DNA of 64,000 bases from assembly GCF_005063415.1 (NCBI RefSeq), contig NZ_SUEG01000004.1:1-64000 (forward strand), read 5' to 3'. The position numbers and the translations under genes were made by a program. The notes beneath the pieces were generated by a model that saw only the letters and a program-made list of their open reading frames with translations, did no database searches and was not told the DNA's origin. This DNA is from Mesorhizobium sp. (GTDB taxonomy: Bacteria > Pseudomonadota > Alphaproteobacteria > Rhizobiales > Rhizobiaceae). Below are positions 16,564-25,844 of the stretch, in pieces (positions within the stretch are counted from its first letter, which is position 1; each line of letters starts with the position of its first letter).

Positions 16564-17538
16564 ATGGTTGGTTTTGGCAACGGCCTGCTGCGCGACGATG
16601 AGACAGGCATGGCAGCCCGTGCCGCCTGGCTTCACTATGCCGGCGGCCTGACCCAGTCGGAGGTCGCCAAACGGCTCGGCCTGACCAGCCTCAAGGCGCA
16701 TCGCCTGATCACCAAGGCCAATCAGGAAGGCTTGGTCAAAGTCTACATCGACGGCGAAGTCTCCGAATGCGTGGAGCTCGAGGACGAATTGTCCGGCCGG
16801 TATGGCCTCGACTATTGCGAGGTGGTTCCGGACTTCGATGCCGAAGACCTGCCGCTCAAGGCGCTCGGCATCGCCGGCGCGCAGTTTCTCAAACGCGAGA
16901 TCGAACGCGGCGAAGAGGCGCTGATCGGCGTCGGCCACGGCCGCACACTCGCCGCCTGCGTGGAATATCTGCCGCGCATATCGGCCGGCAGAATCCGTTT
17001 CGTCTCGCTGCTTGGCGGCCTGACGCGCAAGTTCTCGGCCAATCCACATGACGTCATCCACCGCGTCGCCGAACGGACCGGTGCGGAAGCCTATGTGATG
17101 CCCGTACCGATGTTCGCCAACACGGTCGAGGATCGAACCGTATTGCTCGGGCAGAAAGGCGTCAGCGATGTCTTCGACCTCGCCAAGTCCGCCGACTTGC
17201 TAATCGCCGGCATCGGCACCGCCGAACGTGAGGCCTCGCTTGTCGCTACCGGTATGATCGAGAAGGGCGAGATGGAGGAGATCCGCCGCAACGGCGGCGT
17301 CGGCGAACTGCTCGGGCATTTCTTCGACGGCGCCGGAAAGGCCGTTGCGACGACACTTTCCGACCGTGCGTTGGCGCTGGCGCGCGAAGACATCAGCAAC
17401 CGCAGGATTGTCGCCGTCGCCGGCGGCAAGGTGAAGGTTCGCGCCATCAAGTCAGTGCTGGAGGGCCGGTATCTCAAAGGCTTGATAACCGACGAGCGGA
17501 CGGCGCGATCGCTCGTGGAGCAGACGCCGGTCGGGTAG
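16564..17538 (+). CDS. eryD: SorC/DeoR-type regulator, EryD-like, first gene of polyol operon
   Basis: A 324-residue transcriptional regulator with an N-terminal helix-turn-helix (LTQSEVAKRLGLTSLKAHRLI) and the SorC sugar-phosphate-binding domain (GVGHGRTLAACVEYLP; VSLLGGLTRK; DLLIAGIGTAEREASL). In Brucella and rhizobia EryD is a SorC-family repressor of erythritol genes that responds to an erythritol-derived ligand. Length and position beside eryABC-like genes fit that assignment, though specificity is inferred. The start ATG has AAAGGG upstream. It is followed after 44 bp by the transporter genes on the same strand, so it is likely autoregulated with the whole operon. Confidence 0.82.
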   Translation: MVGFGNGLLRDDETGMAARAAWLHYAGGLTQSEVAKRLGLTSLKAHRLITKANQEGLVKVYIDGEVSECVELEDELSGRYGLDYCEVVPDFDAEDLPLKALGIAGAQFLKREIERGEEALIGVGHGRTLAACVEYLPRISAGRIRFVSLLGGLTRKFSANPHDVIHRVAERTGAEAYVMPVPMFANTVEDRTVLLGQKGVSDVFDLAKSADLLIAGIGTAEREASLVATGMIEKGEMEEIRRNGGVGELLGHFFDGAGKAVATTLSDRALALAREDISNRRIVAVAGGKVKVRAIKSVLEGRYLKGLITDERTARSLVEQTPVG

Positions 17539-17582
17539 CCGGCAACCATTTCGTTGAAACTACCCTGTGGAGGAGAAGAGAA

Positions 17583-19028
17583 ATGCATGAGAGAGAGAAA
17601 GACCTCATCGACGCATTCCTGCGTGGACAAGTCGACCGCCGTGGGCTGATCAAGGGCCTCGGTGCAATGGGCCTTGCCGCCAGCACCGCCGGTACACTGC
17701 TCAATTTCGGGCAGACCCGCGCCCTGGCGGCTGATTTCGACTGGCAGGCGCATAAGGGCAAGACCATCAAGCTGTTGCTCAACAAGCATCCTTATGCCGA
17801 TGCGATGATTGCCAACCTCGACAATTTCAAGAAGCTGACCGGCATGGAAGTCGTCTATGACGTGTTCCCCGAAGACGTCTATTTCGACAAGGTTACCGCC
17901 GCGCTGTCGGCCAGCTCGCCCGAATACGATGCCTTCATGACCGGCGCCTACATGACCTGGACCTACGGCCCGGCCGGCTGGATCACCGACCTCAACGAAT
18001 GGATCAAGGATCCGGCCAAGACCAACCCGAAATATGCCTGGGACGACTTCCTGCCAGGCGTCAAGAATTCCTGCGCCTGGAACGGCAAGCCGGGCGGCGC
18101 GCTCGGTTCGGAAGACGCCAAGCAATGGTGCATTCCGTGGGGCTTCGAACAGAACAACATCACTTACAACAAGGGCATGTTCGACAAGGTCGGCGTCAGC
18201 GTTCCCGGCAATATGGATGAGATGGTCGCTACGGCGGCGAAACTTACCAAGGATGTCGGCGGTGGCGTCTACGGCATCGGCGTGCGCGGCTCGCGTTCCT
18301 GGGCAACGATCCACCCGGGCTTCCTGTCGGCCTACGCCAATTTCGACCAGAAGGACCTGAACGTCTCGGCTGACGGCAAGCTGTCGGCCGCGATGAGCAC
18401 CGCCGAATCCAAGGCTTTCCACAAGCAGTGGGTCCAGATGATCCAGGAGAGCGGCCCGAAAGACTGGTCGACCTACACCTGGTACCAAGTCGGCACCGAT
18501 CTCGGTGCAGGTGCCTCGGCGATGATTTACGACGCCGACATCCTTGGTTACTTCATGAATGGCGGCGACAACAAGATGGCCGGCAAGCTCGCCTTTTCGG
18601 CATTCAAGGCCAATCCTGCCGCCAAGGCGCCGACGCCTAACATCTGGATCTGGTCGCTGTCGATGTCCAATTTCTCCAAGGACAAGGACGCCACCTGGTA
18701 CTTCATGCAGTGGGCATCCGGGCCAGAGCATGCATTGTTCGGTGCGACCAAGATGGACTTCGTCAATCCGGTCCGTCAGTCGGTCTGGAACGACCAGATG
18801 TTCCGCGACAAGCTGAACAAGAGCTATCCGGGTTATGTCGAGATGTTCGACGTCTCGGCGCCAGGCGCCAGCATCAAGTTCACTCCGCAGCCGCTGTTCT
18901 TCGATCTCACCACCGAATGGGCGGCGACGCTGCAGAAGATGGTGGCCAAGGAAGTGCCGGTCGACGAGGGCCTCGACAAGCTGGCCGAGAGCATCAACAG
19001 CCAGCTCAAGGAAGCCGGGCTCGGCTAA
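17583..19028 (+). CDS. Polyol ABC transporter substrate-binding protein, Tat-type signal
   Basis: A 481-residue extracellular solute-binding protein. The N-terminus has a twin-arginine-like signal, VDRRGLIKGLGAMGLAAST, preceding a cleavage region near ALAAD at about residue 50, so export may be by Tat after folding. The mature part matches the large rhizobial polyol and glycerol binding proteins (DAFMTGAYMTWTYGPAGW; WCIPWGFEQNNITYNKGMF). It follows the EryD-like gene and precedes two permeases and two ATPases, a five-component layout like rhizobial Mpt (polyol) or GlpSTPQV (glycerol) systems. The ligand is probably erythritol or a related polyol, judged from context. Confidence 0.88.
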   Translation: MHEREKDLIDAFLRGQVDRRGLIKGLGAMGLAASTAGTLLNFGQTRALAADFDWQAHKGKTIKLLLNKHPYADAMIANLDNFKKLTGMEVVYDVFPEDVYFDKVTAALSASSPEYDAFMTGAYMTWTYGPAGWITDLNEWIKDPAKTNPKYAWDDFLPGVKNSCAWNGKPGGALGSEDAKQWCIPWGFEQNNITYNKGMFDKVGVSVPGNMDEMVATAAKLTKDVGGGVYGIGVRGSRSWATIHPGFLSAYANFDQKDLNVSADGKLSAAMSTAESKAFHKQWVQMIQESGPKDWSTYTWYQVGTDLGAGASAMIYDADILGYFMNGGDNKMAGKLAFSAFKANPAAKAPTPNIWIWSLSMSNFSKDKDATWYFMQWASGPEHALFGATKMDFVNPVRQSVWNDQMFRDKLNKSYPGYVEMFDVSAPGASIKFTPQPLFFDLTTEWAATLQKMVAKEVPVDEGLDKLAESINSQLKEAGLG

Positions 19029-19037
19029 GCCGCGGCC

Positions 19038-19065
19038 AAGGCTGACCCGTCCGCGGGCCAGCCTT
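19038..19065 (+). other. Intercistronic stem-loop after the polyol-binding-protein gene
   Basis: Arms AAGGCTGACCCG (19038-19049) and CGGGCCAGCCTT (19054-19065) pair with one mismatch and a TCCG tetraloop, 9 nt after the stop codon and without a U-tract. This is probably a processing or decay barrier that sets a high ratio of binding protein to permease. Confidence 0.6.
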
Positions 19066-19165
19066 TGAGATGTGATACGTTTGCGACGCGGTCCCGAAAG
19101 GTGCCGCCTGCTCGCCCGACCGGCCGCCTTGCTCCCTTGGGCGGCCGGGACGGCGAAGCAACAGG

Positions 19166-20104
19166 ATGACGGAGCAGCAGATGACTGCGGCAACAATACA
19201 AAGAAACAGGCCGTCGGGCTTCAGGATCAGCAAGCGGGTGCTGCCCTACCTCCTCAGCCTGCCGGCCCTGCTGGTCTGCATCGGCATCCTGATCCCGTTC
19301 TTCACATCGGTGGTCTATTCATTCCAGCGTTACCGGTTAAGCCAGCCCTGGGCGCGGCAGTTCAACTGGGGCGACAACTATATCTCCTTCTTCACCGACC
19401 CGAAGTTCTGGAACACGCTGGAGATATCGCTGCTCTACGCCGGCATCACCGTTGTGCTCGAACTGCTTCTCGGTCTCGGCATCGCCATGCTGCTGCAGAA
19501 GCGCTCGACGCTGAACAACTTCATCTCGATCATGCTGCTGATGCCGCTGATGACGGCACCGGCGCTCGCCGCGCTGATGTGGAAGCTGATGACCAATCCC
19601 GGCTTCGGTGTGCTCAGCTACCTCGCCAGCCTGATCGGGCTGCAGGACTTCCGCTGGGCCTCGTCGCCGTCGACGGCACTGCTCACCGTCGTTCTCGTCG
19701 ACATCTGGGTCTACACGCCCTTCATCATGATCCTGCTGCTTGCCGGCCTGCGCAGCCTGCCGACGCAGCCATTCGAGGCGGCAGCACTCGATGGCGTGCC
19801 ACGCAGCTTCGTCTTCTTCCGCATCACCCTGCCGATGCTGACCCCCTACATCCTGACGGCGACGCTGTTCCGCCTGCTCGATTCCATCCAGCAGTTCGAC
19901 ATCATTTACGCCATGACGCAGGGCGGTCCGGGCGATACGCTGACCGTGTTCCAGGTCGAGGCCTATCTCAACTTCTTCCAGTCGACCAATGTCGGCCGCT
20001 CGGCGGCGCTGATGATCATCCTGTGGGCGATCACCTATTTCCTCTCGAACATTTTCATCAAGAACTGGCTGCGGCTGCGCGAACGCGCCCGCGGCCAGGC
20101 ATAG
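19166..20104 (+). CDS. Polyol ABC transporter permease 1
   Basis: Inner-membrane permease of 312 residues with six predicted helices and an EAA loop reading PFEAAALDGVPRSFVFFRITLP. The start is at ATG 19166. ATG 19181 (MTAATIQRNRP), with GGAG six bases upstream, is an equally good alternative. It is followed nine bases later by the second permease. Both belong to the importer feeding the EryA-like kinase. Confidence 0.92.
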   Translation: MTEQQMTAATIQRNRPSGFRISKRVLPYLLSLPALLVCIGILIPFFTSVVYSFQRYRLSQPWARQFNWGDNYISFFTDPKFWNTLEISLLYAGITVVLELLLGLGIAMLLQKRSTLNNFISIMLLMPLMTAPALAALMWKLMTNPGFGVLSYLASLIGLQDFRWASSPSTALLTVVLVDIWVYTPFIMILLLAGLRSLPTQPFEAAALDGVPRSFVFFRITLPMLTPYILTATLFRLLDSIQQFDIIYAMTQGGPGDTLTVFQVEAYLNFFQSTNVGRSAALMIILWAITYFLSNIFIKNWLRLRERARGQA

Positions 20105-20113
20105 GAGGCTGGC

Positions 20114-20971
20114 GTGGAACACACCTCGCTTCTCGAACGCATCCTGCGCGGCATTGCCCTGGCGCTGGTTGTGATCTTCTTCATGTTCCCGATCGTCTGG
20201 ATCCTGATGATGTCGTTCCAGACTAACGAGACAATCCTGCGGATTCCGCCGCAGCTTGTCTTCGAGCCGACGCTCGCCAACTACACTGCCTTGATCACCG
20301 GCAAGCTGATGACGGCAGCCGGCACGCTCGACATCGCCTTCATGCGCAATCTTTGGAATTCCGTCTTCCTGTCGGTCACCTCGGTTGCCGTCGCGTTGCT
20401 GCTCGGCGTTCCGGCGGCCTATGCCTTTGCGCGGCACAAATTCCGCGGCTCGGAGGACATTGCCTTCACGCTGCTGTCGTTCCGGTTTGCGCCGGCGCTG
20501 CTGGTGCTCCTGCCGCTCACCCTCTATTTCCAGAAGCTCGGGCTGGCCAATACCTATATCGGGCTGATTTGGGTCTACCAGCTGATCTGCCTGCCGTTGA
20601 TCCTGTGGATCGTGCGCGGTTATTTCGAGGACATTCCCGCCGACATCGAATACGCCTACCGCATCGCCGGACATTCCTGGTTTGCCACCTTCCGCAAGAT
20701 CGCGCTGCCGCTCGCCGGCCCAGGCATTGCCGCTGCCGGCCTGCTCGCCTTCATCTTTGCCTGGAACAATTTCGTTTTTGCGCTGGTGCTCGCCTCGGCC
20801 GACAAGCAGCCGGTGACGGTCGGCGCGCTCGCCTTCATCACGTCTTCGGGCATCCAGTATGGCCAGATCTCGGCGGCGATCGTGCTGTCGATCACGCCGA
20901 CGCTGGCGCTCGCGCTCTATGCGCAACGCTATCTCGTCGAAGGTCTGTCGCTTGGCGCGGTGAAAGGATAG
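20114..20971 (+). CDS. Polyol ABC transporter permease 2
   Basis: Inner-membrane permease of 285 residues beginning with GTG at 20114, preceded by a strong AGGAGG at 20103-20108. Six predicted helices, with the EAA loop seen around DIEYAYRIAGHSWFATFRKI. Its stop is 4 nt before the first ATPase start. Confidence 0.92.
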   Translation: MEHTSLLERILRGIALALVVIFFMFPIVWILMMSFQTNETILRIPPQLVFEPTLANYTALITGKLMTAAGTLDIAFMRNLWNSVFLSVTSVAVALLLGVPAAYAFARHKFRGSEDIAFTLLSFRFAPALLVLLPLTLYFQKLGLANTYIGLIWVYQLICLPLILWIVRGYFEDIPADIEYAYRIAGHSWFATFRKIALPLAGPGIAAAGLLAFIFAWNNFVFALVLASADKQPVTVGALAFITSSGIQYGQISAAIVLSITPTLALALYAQRYLVEGLSLGAVKG

Positions 20972-20975
20972 TCCG

Positions 20976-22094
20976 ATGGCAAGCCTCGAACTGCGAAACA
21001 TCGTCAAGCGCTATAAAAGCCAGACAGTTCTCGACGATCTGTCGCTGACCGTCGCCGACGGCGAAACGCTGGTCCTGTTCGGGCCGTCCGGCGCCGGCAA
21101 GACGGTGCTATTGCGGCTGGTCGCCGGCGTCATCGACCCCGACGAGGGAAAGATCCTCATCGGCGGCGAGGACATGACCGATCTCGACGCCGAGTTCCGC
21201 GGCGTCGGCATGGCATTCCAGAACTTCGCGCTGTTCCCGCATATGACGGCGTTCGATAACATTGCGACGCCGCTGCAGGCGAAGCACTCATCGCAAGGCA
21301 CGATAACGACCGGCGTCGAGAGCGTCGCCAAGCTGCTGAAAATCGGCCATGTGCTCAGCCACAAGCCGCGGGCGCTGTCCAACGGCCAGAAGCAACGCAC
21401 CGCGCTTGCCCGCGCGCTGGTCGGCTCGCCGCCGGTTCTGCTGCTCGACGATCCCTTGCGCAACGTCGATGCCAAATTGCGCTTTGAAATGCGGCTGGAA
21501 TTGCCAAGACTGCTGGCGGATCGTGGCGCGACCGTCATCTACGTCACCCAGGACTACAAGGAGGCGATGGCGCTCGGCGACCGCATCGCGGTGATGTCGC
21601 AGGGCGTCGTCAAACAGCTCGGCACGCCCGAACAGATCTACCGCGAGCCAGCCAATGTCGAGATTGCCCGGCTGTTCGGCGACCCGACCATCAACCTTCT
21701 GGACGTCAAGCCGTCGCGGGACGCCAAGGGCATCTATGTCGGCTTGTCCAACGTCCAGGTCCATTTGGCCGGCGCTCATGAGGCGGCGGTCGGCCGCGAC
21801 TGCGTGATCGGTTTGCGGCCGGAGGCGCTGGCCTTTGTCGATGAAGGCACGCCCGGCGCCATTCCGGTGACGGTCGAGGCTGAGACGCCGCTCAACGAGA
21901 AGATCGTCACGCTGGTGCGAACCGTGCGCGGCCGTGAAATCCTGGTCTCGCGTCCGTCCGGGACGCCGGGCCAATCCGAAGGCCGGGCGCATATCGCAGT
22001 CGATAGCAAAAGCGCCGTGCTGTTCGATCGGGCAAGCGGCGAGCGTATCGGCTCGAAGAATGTCGTCAATTTGCGCAGTGGAGAAGCGGCATGA
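20976..22094 (+). CDS. Polyol ABC transporter ATPase A, degenerate catalytic residues
   Basis: A 372-residue ATP-binding subunit with Walker A GPSGAGKT (36-43), Q-loop Gln82 (MAFQNFALFP) and C-terminal regulatory domain. Two catalytic positions are changed. The Walker B end is LLLDDP, with Asp159 in place of the catalytic Glu. The switch histidine is Gln192 (YVTQDYKEAM). The signature is LSNGQ rather than LSGGQ, and the D-loop reads RNVD. It is therefore unlikely to hydrolyse ATP well on its own and probably pairs with ATPase B, whose gene overlaps its stop as ATGA. Paired ATPases occur in rhizobial glycerol and polyol importers. Confidence 0.9.
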   Translation: MASLELRNIVKRYKSQTVLDDLSLTVADGETLVLFGPSGAGKTVLLRLVAGVIDPDEGKILIGGEDMTDLDAEFRGVGMAFQNFALFPHMTAFDNIATPLQAKHSSQGTITTGVESVAKLLKIGHVLSHKPRALSNGQKQRTALARALVGSPPVLLLDDPLRNVDAKLRFEMRLELPRLLADRGATVIYVTQDYKEAMALGDRIAVMSQGVVKQLGTPEQIYREPANVEIARLFGDPTINLLDVKPSRDAKGIYVGLSNVQVHLAGAHEAAVGRDCVIGLRPEALAFVDEGTPGAIPVTVEAETPLNEKIVTLVRTVRGREILVSRPSGTPGQSEGRAHIAVDSKSAVLFDRASGERIGSKNVVNLRSGEAA

Positions 22095-23215
22095 GCCCGA
22101 CCGCAATCACCATTTCGGGCGTCGACAAGTTCTACGGTCCGATCGACCGCGGCGTACACGCCGTCAAGAACCTGACGATGGAAATCGCCAAGGGCGAGAT
22201 CGTGGCGCTGCTCGGCTCGTCCGGCTGCGGCAAGACCTCGACATTGCGCATGATCGCAGGCTTCGAAGAGGTCTCGCGCGGCACCATCGCGGTTGCCGGC
22301 CGCAAAGTGCACACGTTGCCGCCGGTCAGGCGCAACGTCGCAATGGCCTTCGAGGGCTATTCGCTCTACCCGCCGCTGACCGTGCGTGAGAACATCGTTT
22401 TCGCCCTCAAGGCCGCCAGGCTGGCGAAGAGTGCGGTCGATGCAAAGGTTGCCAATATCGCCAAGCTTCTCGAGATCGAGGACATTCTCGAGCGCTATCC
22501 GAGCTCGATCTCCGGCGGCCAGCAGCAGCGCGCCAGCCTCGGCCGGGCGCTGATCCGCGAGGCCGACCTGCATCTGCTGGACGAGCCGATGGGCCAACTC
22601 GAGCCGCAGCTTCGCGCCGTGCTGCGCGGCCGCATCAAGCATTTCATCAAGGAGCGCGGCCTGACCGCGATCCTGGTCACGCACGACCAGACCGAGGCCA
22701 ATGCGCTGGCCGATCGCATCGCTGTCATGGAGGGCGGCGTGCTGCAGCAGTTCGACACGCCTGACAGGCTCAAGGAGCGGCCGGCAAACCTGTTCACCGG
22801 TACCTTCGTCGGCGAGCCGCCGATGAATGTCTTCGAGGCCTATGTCGGCACGGCTGCCGGCAAGATCAGTCTCAAGCTGCCCGACGGGCTTTCGCTCGAC
22901 TACGACAAGGATGCGTTCAGCGGCCCGGTTCGCGACGAATTGCTCAACCGGCAGCGCGTTGTCATCGGCGTCAGGCCCTATGCCGTTCGCCGCTCGAAGG
23001 ACGGTGTGCCGGCGACGGTTTCGGCCAATCAATGGCTCGGCGACCAGACCCACATCGCCGCCGATTTCGCCGGCGGTTCGCTGGTCCTGGTCGAGCATGA
23101 CCGAACCCGCTTGGAGCTTGGCGCGCCGATCAAGATCAGCATCGATCCGAAAAACCTTCACGTCTTCGATCAGGCGAGCGGCAATGCCATTTCGCACGGC
23201 ACGGAGCTTGCCTGA
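22091..23215 (+). CDS. Polyol ABC transporter ATPase B
   Basis: A 374-residue ATP-binding subunit. Walker A is GSSGCGKT (42-49), signature ISGGQ (140-144), Walker B LHLLDEP with the catalytic Glu165, and the switch His198 is present (VTHDQTEAN). The Q-loop glutamine is replaced by Glu88 (MAFEGYSLYP), and the D-loop reads GQLE. Hydrolytic residues are otherwise intact, so it probably supplies the active half of a heterodimer with ATPase A. It overlaps ATPase A at its start and the kinase at its stop (TGATG). Confidence 0.9.
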   Translation: MSPTAITISGVDKFYGPIDRGVHAVKNLTMEIAKGEIVALLGSSGCGKTSTLRMIAGFEEVSRGTIAVAGRKVHTLPPVRRNVAMAFEGYSLYPPLTVRENIVFALKAARLAKSAVDAKVANIAKLLEIEDILERYPSSISGGQQQRASLGRALIREADLHLLDEPMGQLEPQLRAVLRGRIKHFIKERGLTAILVTHDQTEANALADRIAVMEGGVLQQFDTPDRLKERPANLFTGTFVGEPPMNVFEAYVGTAAGKISLKLPDGLSLDYDKDAFSGPVRDELLNRQRVVIGVRPYAVRRSKDGVPATVSANQWLGDQTHIAADFAGGSLVLVEHDRTRLELGAPIKISIDPKNLHVFDQASGNAISHGTELA

Positions 23216-24777
23216 TGCGGGATGTGCTGATCGGCATCGACGCCGGCACGTCTGTAATCAAATCCGTCGCCTTCGACACGGCGGGCAGGCAGATCGCGTC
23301 CGCCGCGCTGCCCAATAAATACGAGACACTGCCGGGCGGCGGCGCCGAGCAGGACCTGGCCCGCACCTGGGCCGATACCGCGACGACCTTGCGCGAGCTT
23401 GCCGACAAGGTACCGGACCTAGCCACCCGGACCATTGCCGTCGCCGTGACCGGGCAGGGCGACGGCACCTGGCTGATCGACAAGCATGGCGAGCCGGTAG
23501 GCAAGGGCTGGCTGTGGCTCGACGCGCGCGCTGCCGCGGTCGTCGAGGAGATCCGCGCGCGGCCAGAGGACCGGCTGCGCTTCGAAAAGACCGGCAGCGG
23601 GCTCGCTGCCTGCCAGCAGGGATCGCAGTTCGTCTTCATGAAGCGCCACATGCCCGCGATGCTTGCCAATGCAGCGACGGCCTTCCACTGCAAGGACTGG
23701 CTCTATTTCAAGTTGACCGGCCACCGCGCCACCGACCCGTCCGAGGGCACCTTCACCTTCGGCGACTTCCGCACGCGCGGCTATTGCGATGATGTGCTCG
23801 AGGTACTCGGCGTCACCGATCTCCGGCATCTACTGCCGCCCATCGTCGATGGCACCAGGCAAAGCACCGCACTGTCGGCGGCAGCAGCCGATGCAACCGG
23901 CCTGCTCGCCGGCACACCGGTCGTTCTGGCCTATGTCGATGTCGCCTGCACGGCGCTCGGCGCCGGCCTGTTCGATCGCGAGCGCAAGCCGGGATGCTCG
24001 ATCATCGGCTCCACCGGAATGCATATGCGGCTTGCCGAAACGCCGGACGAGGTTCTGCTCAACGAGGCTGCAACCGGCTACACGATGACGATGCCGGCAC
24101 CGGGCGTCTTTGCGCAGATGCAGTCGAACATGGCGGCAACGCTCAATATTGACTGGGTCCTTGGCCTCGCCTCCGGCATTCTCGCCTCGCAAGGTATCAC
24201 GCGGACCAATGGCGAGATGATCGCGCTGGTCGACCAGTGGATATCGTCGTCCGAGCCAGGCTCGCTGCTCTACCAGCCCTATGTCTCGGAGGCCGGCGAG
24301 CGCGGGCCGTTCGTCGATGCCAATGCCAGGGCCGGCTTCGTTGGCATTTCGTCCAGGCACGGCTATGCCGACATGGTCCGCGCGGTGTTCGAGGGGCTGG
24401 CTTTCGCGGCACGCGATTGCTACGCCGCCATGGGGCCGCTGCCCAAGGAAATCCGCCTGACCGGCGGAGCGGCCAGGAGCCCGGCTCTGCGCAAGATCCT
24501 GGGTGCTGCGGTCGGCGCGGATATTCGCACCAGCGAGCGCGAGGAGGCCGGTGCTGCGGGCGCTGCAATGATTGCTGCGGTCTGCGTCGGCCAGTACGCA
24601 TCGATGGACGATTGCGTCAGTGAATGGGTCACACCTTTGCTCCGTGCGGCCGAGCCCAGCGACCGGAAACTTGCCGCCGCCTATGAGGCGATGGCTCCGT
24701 CCTACGCATTGGCGCATGAGGCGCTGCGGCCGGTCTGGCGTTCGATGGCCGCGTCCAGGCAAACTGACGTGAATTGA
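23215..24777 (+). CDS. eryA: FGGY-family carbohydrate kinase, erythritol kinase-like
   Basis: A cytoplasmic sugar kinase of 520 residues, the length of erythritol kinases. The N-terminal phosphate-binding loop is GIDAGTSVIKSVAFD, the central block is SIIGSTGMHMRL, and the C-terminal ATP-site motif is RLTGGAARSPALRKI. In the erythritol pathway EryA phosphorylates erythritol with ATP to erythritol phosphate, which EryB then oxidises. The assignment rests on the neighbours (SorC regulator, GlpD-like and EryC-like genes), since FGGY kinases are hard to tell apart by sequence alone. It starts on the last base of the ATPase B stop codon. Confidence 0.82.
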   Translation: MRDVLIGIDAGTSVIKSVAFDTAGRQIASAALPNKYETLPGGGAEQDLARTWADTATTLRELADKVPDLATRTIAVAVTGQGDGTWLIDKHGEPVGKGWLWLDARAAAVVEEIRARPEDRLRFEKTGSGLAACQQGSQFVFMKRHMPAMLANAATAFHCKDWLYFKLTGHRATDPSEGTFTFGDFRTRGYCDDVLEVLGVTDLRHLLPPIVDGTRQSTALSAAAADATGLLAGTPVVLAYVDVACTALGAGLFDRERKPGCSIIGSTGMHMRLAETPDEVLLNEAATGYTMTMPAPGVFAQMQSNMAATLNIDWVLGLASGILASQGITRTNGEMIALVDQWISSSEPGSLLYQPYVSEAGERGPFVDANARAGFVGISSRHGYADMVRAVFEGLAFAARDCYAAMGPLPKEIRLTGGAARSPALRKILGAAVGADIRTSEREEAGAAGAAMIAAVCVGQYASMDDCVSEWVTPLLRAAEPSDRKLAAAYEAMAPSYALAHEALRPVWRSMAASRQTDVN

Positions 24778-24784
24778 GAAGAGC

Positions 24785-25825
24785 ATGCCCAAAAAAATTG
24801 CGATCATCGGTGACCGCTTCATGCTTCCGGAAGTGTTTCGCGAGAAAATCGAAGCGGCCTGCGGCGACAACCTCGACATCCGCACCGTTGAGACCGCTTG
24901 GCCCGACGAGCCGATGGAATTCGGCAATGCTGCGCTCGGCCTCGACAAGGTCAAGGAGTATTTCGGTGATCCGGACGAGGTGGTCGATTTCATTGGCGAC
25001 GCCGAAATCTTCGTCACCCAGCTTGCACCGCTCTCCGAAAGCATGATGCAGCGCCTGCCGACGCTCAAGCTGGTTGCGGTATCGCGCGGTGGGCCGATCA
25101 ACATCGACATGGCGGCCGCCAAGGCCCATGGCATCACGGTGGTCAATGTGCCCGGTCGCAATGCCAGCGCCGTGGCCGAGTTCACCATCGGCGCCATTCT
25201 CGCCGAGACGCGGCTGATCCGCGTCGGCCACGAAGCCTTGCGCAAGGGCGAGTGGCGCGGCGATCTCTACCGCGCCGACCGCACCGGCCGCGAGCTCAAC
25301 GAAATGACCGTCGGCGTCATCGGCTACGGCAATATCGGCACCAGGCTGGTTCGGCTGCTGCGCGCGTTCGGCTGCCGCATCCTGGTTTGCGATCCCTATG
25401 TGCAATTGAGCGCCGAGGACCGCAATGCCGGCGTCGAGCTGGTTGCGCTGGACGATCTGCTGTCGCGCTCCGATGTGGTCACGCTGCACTCCCGGGTCAC
25501 CGAAGAGACGCGCGGTCTGATCGGCAAGGACGCCATCGCCCGGATGAAGCCGGGCGTGATCTTCGTCAATACCGCGCGCGGACCGCTGGTCGACTACGAT
25601 GCGCTCTACGAGGCGCTCGTCTCGGGACACATCGGCAGTGCTATGCTGGAGACGTTCGCCGTCGAGCCGGTACCTGCCGACTGGCCCTTGCTGCAGTTGC
25701 CGAACGTGACGCTGACGCCGCATATCGCCGGCGCGTCGGTACGCACCGTGACCTACGCCGCCGAGCAGGCGGCCGAGGAAGTGCGCCGCTTCATCGCCGG
25801 TCTGCCTCCGGCCAATCCATGCTGA
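24785..25825 (+). CDS. D-isomer-specific 2-hydroxyacid dehydrogenase
   Basis: A 346-residue NAD(P)-dependent dehydrogenase of the phosphoglycerate/2-hydroxyacid family. The Rossmann motif is GVIGYGNIGTRL, the substrate Arg lies in LVAVSRGGP, a later Arg in VNTARGPLVDYD, the acidic partner in LETFAVEPVP, and the catalytic His in LTPHIAGAS. It sits 8 bp after eryA and 20 bp before eryB in the polyol operon, where characterised erythritol loci (eryA-eryB-eryC) do not, to my knowledge, need such an enzyme. It could handle a C4 hydroxyacid such as a tetronate or a side product, but the substrate is unknown. Confidence 0.85.
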   Translation: MPKKIAIIGDRFMLPEVFREKIEAACGDNLDIRTVETAWPDEPMEFGNAALGLDKVKEYFGDPDEVVDFIGDAEIFVTQLAPLSESMMQRLPTLKLVAVSRGGPINIDMAAAKAHGITVVNVPGRNASAVAEFTIGAILAETRLIRVGHEALRKGEWRGDLYRADRTGRELNEMTVGVIGYGNIGTRLVRLLRAFGCRILVCDPYVQLSAEDRNAGVELVALDDLLSRSDVVTLHSRVTEETRGLIGKDAIARMKPGVIFVNTARGPLVDYDALYEALVSGHIGSAMLETFAVEPVPADWPLLQLPNVTLTPHIAGASVRTVTYAAEQAAEEVRRFIAGLPPANPC

Positions 25826-25844
25826 CGACAGGGCATAGAGCGAG

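Noticed and set aside
17091-19196. A 701-codon open frame antisense to the polyol-binding protein and SorC regulator
   Set aside because: High-GC shadow frame: composition is rich in Arg/Gly/His without family motifs, while the plus strand encodes clear proteins. Similar long antisense frames at 10101-12467, 45618-48014 and 55121-56767 were dismissed for the same reason.
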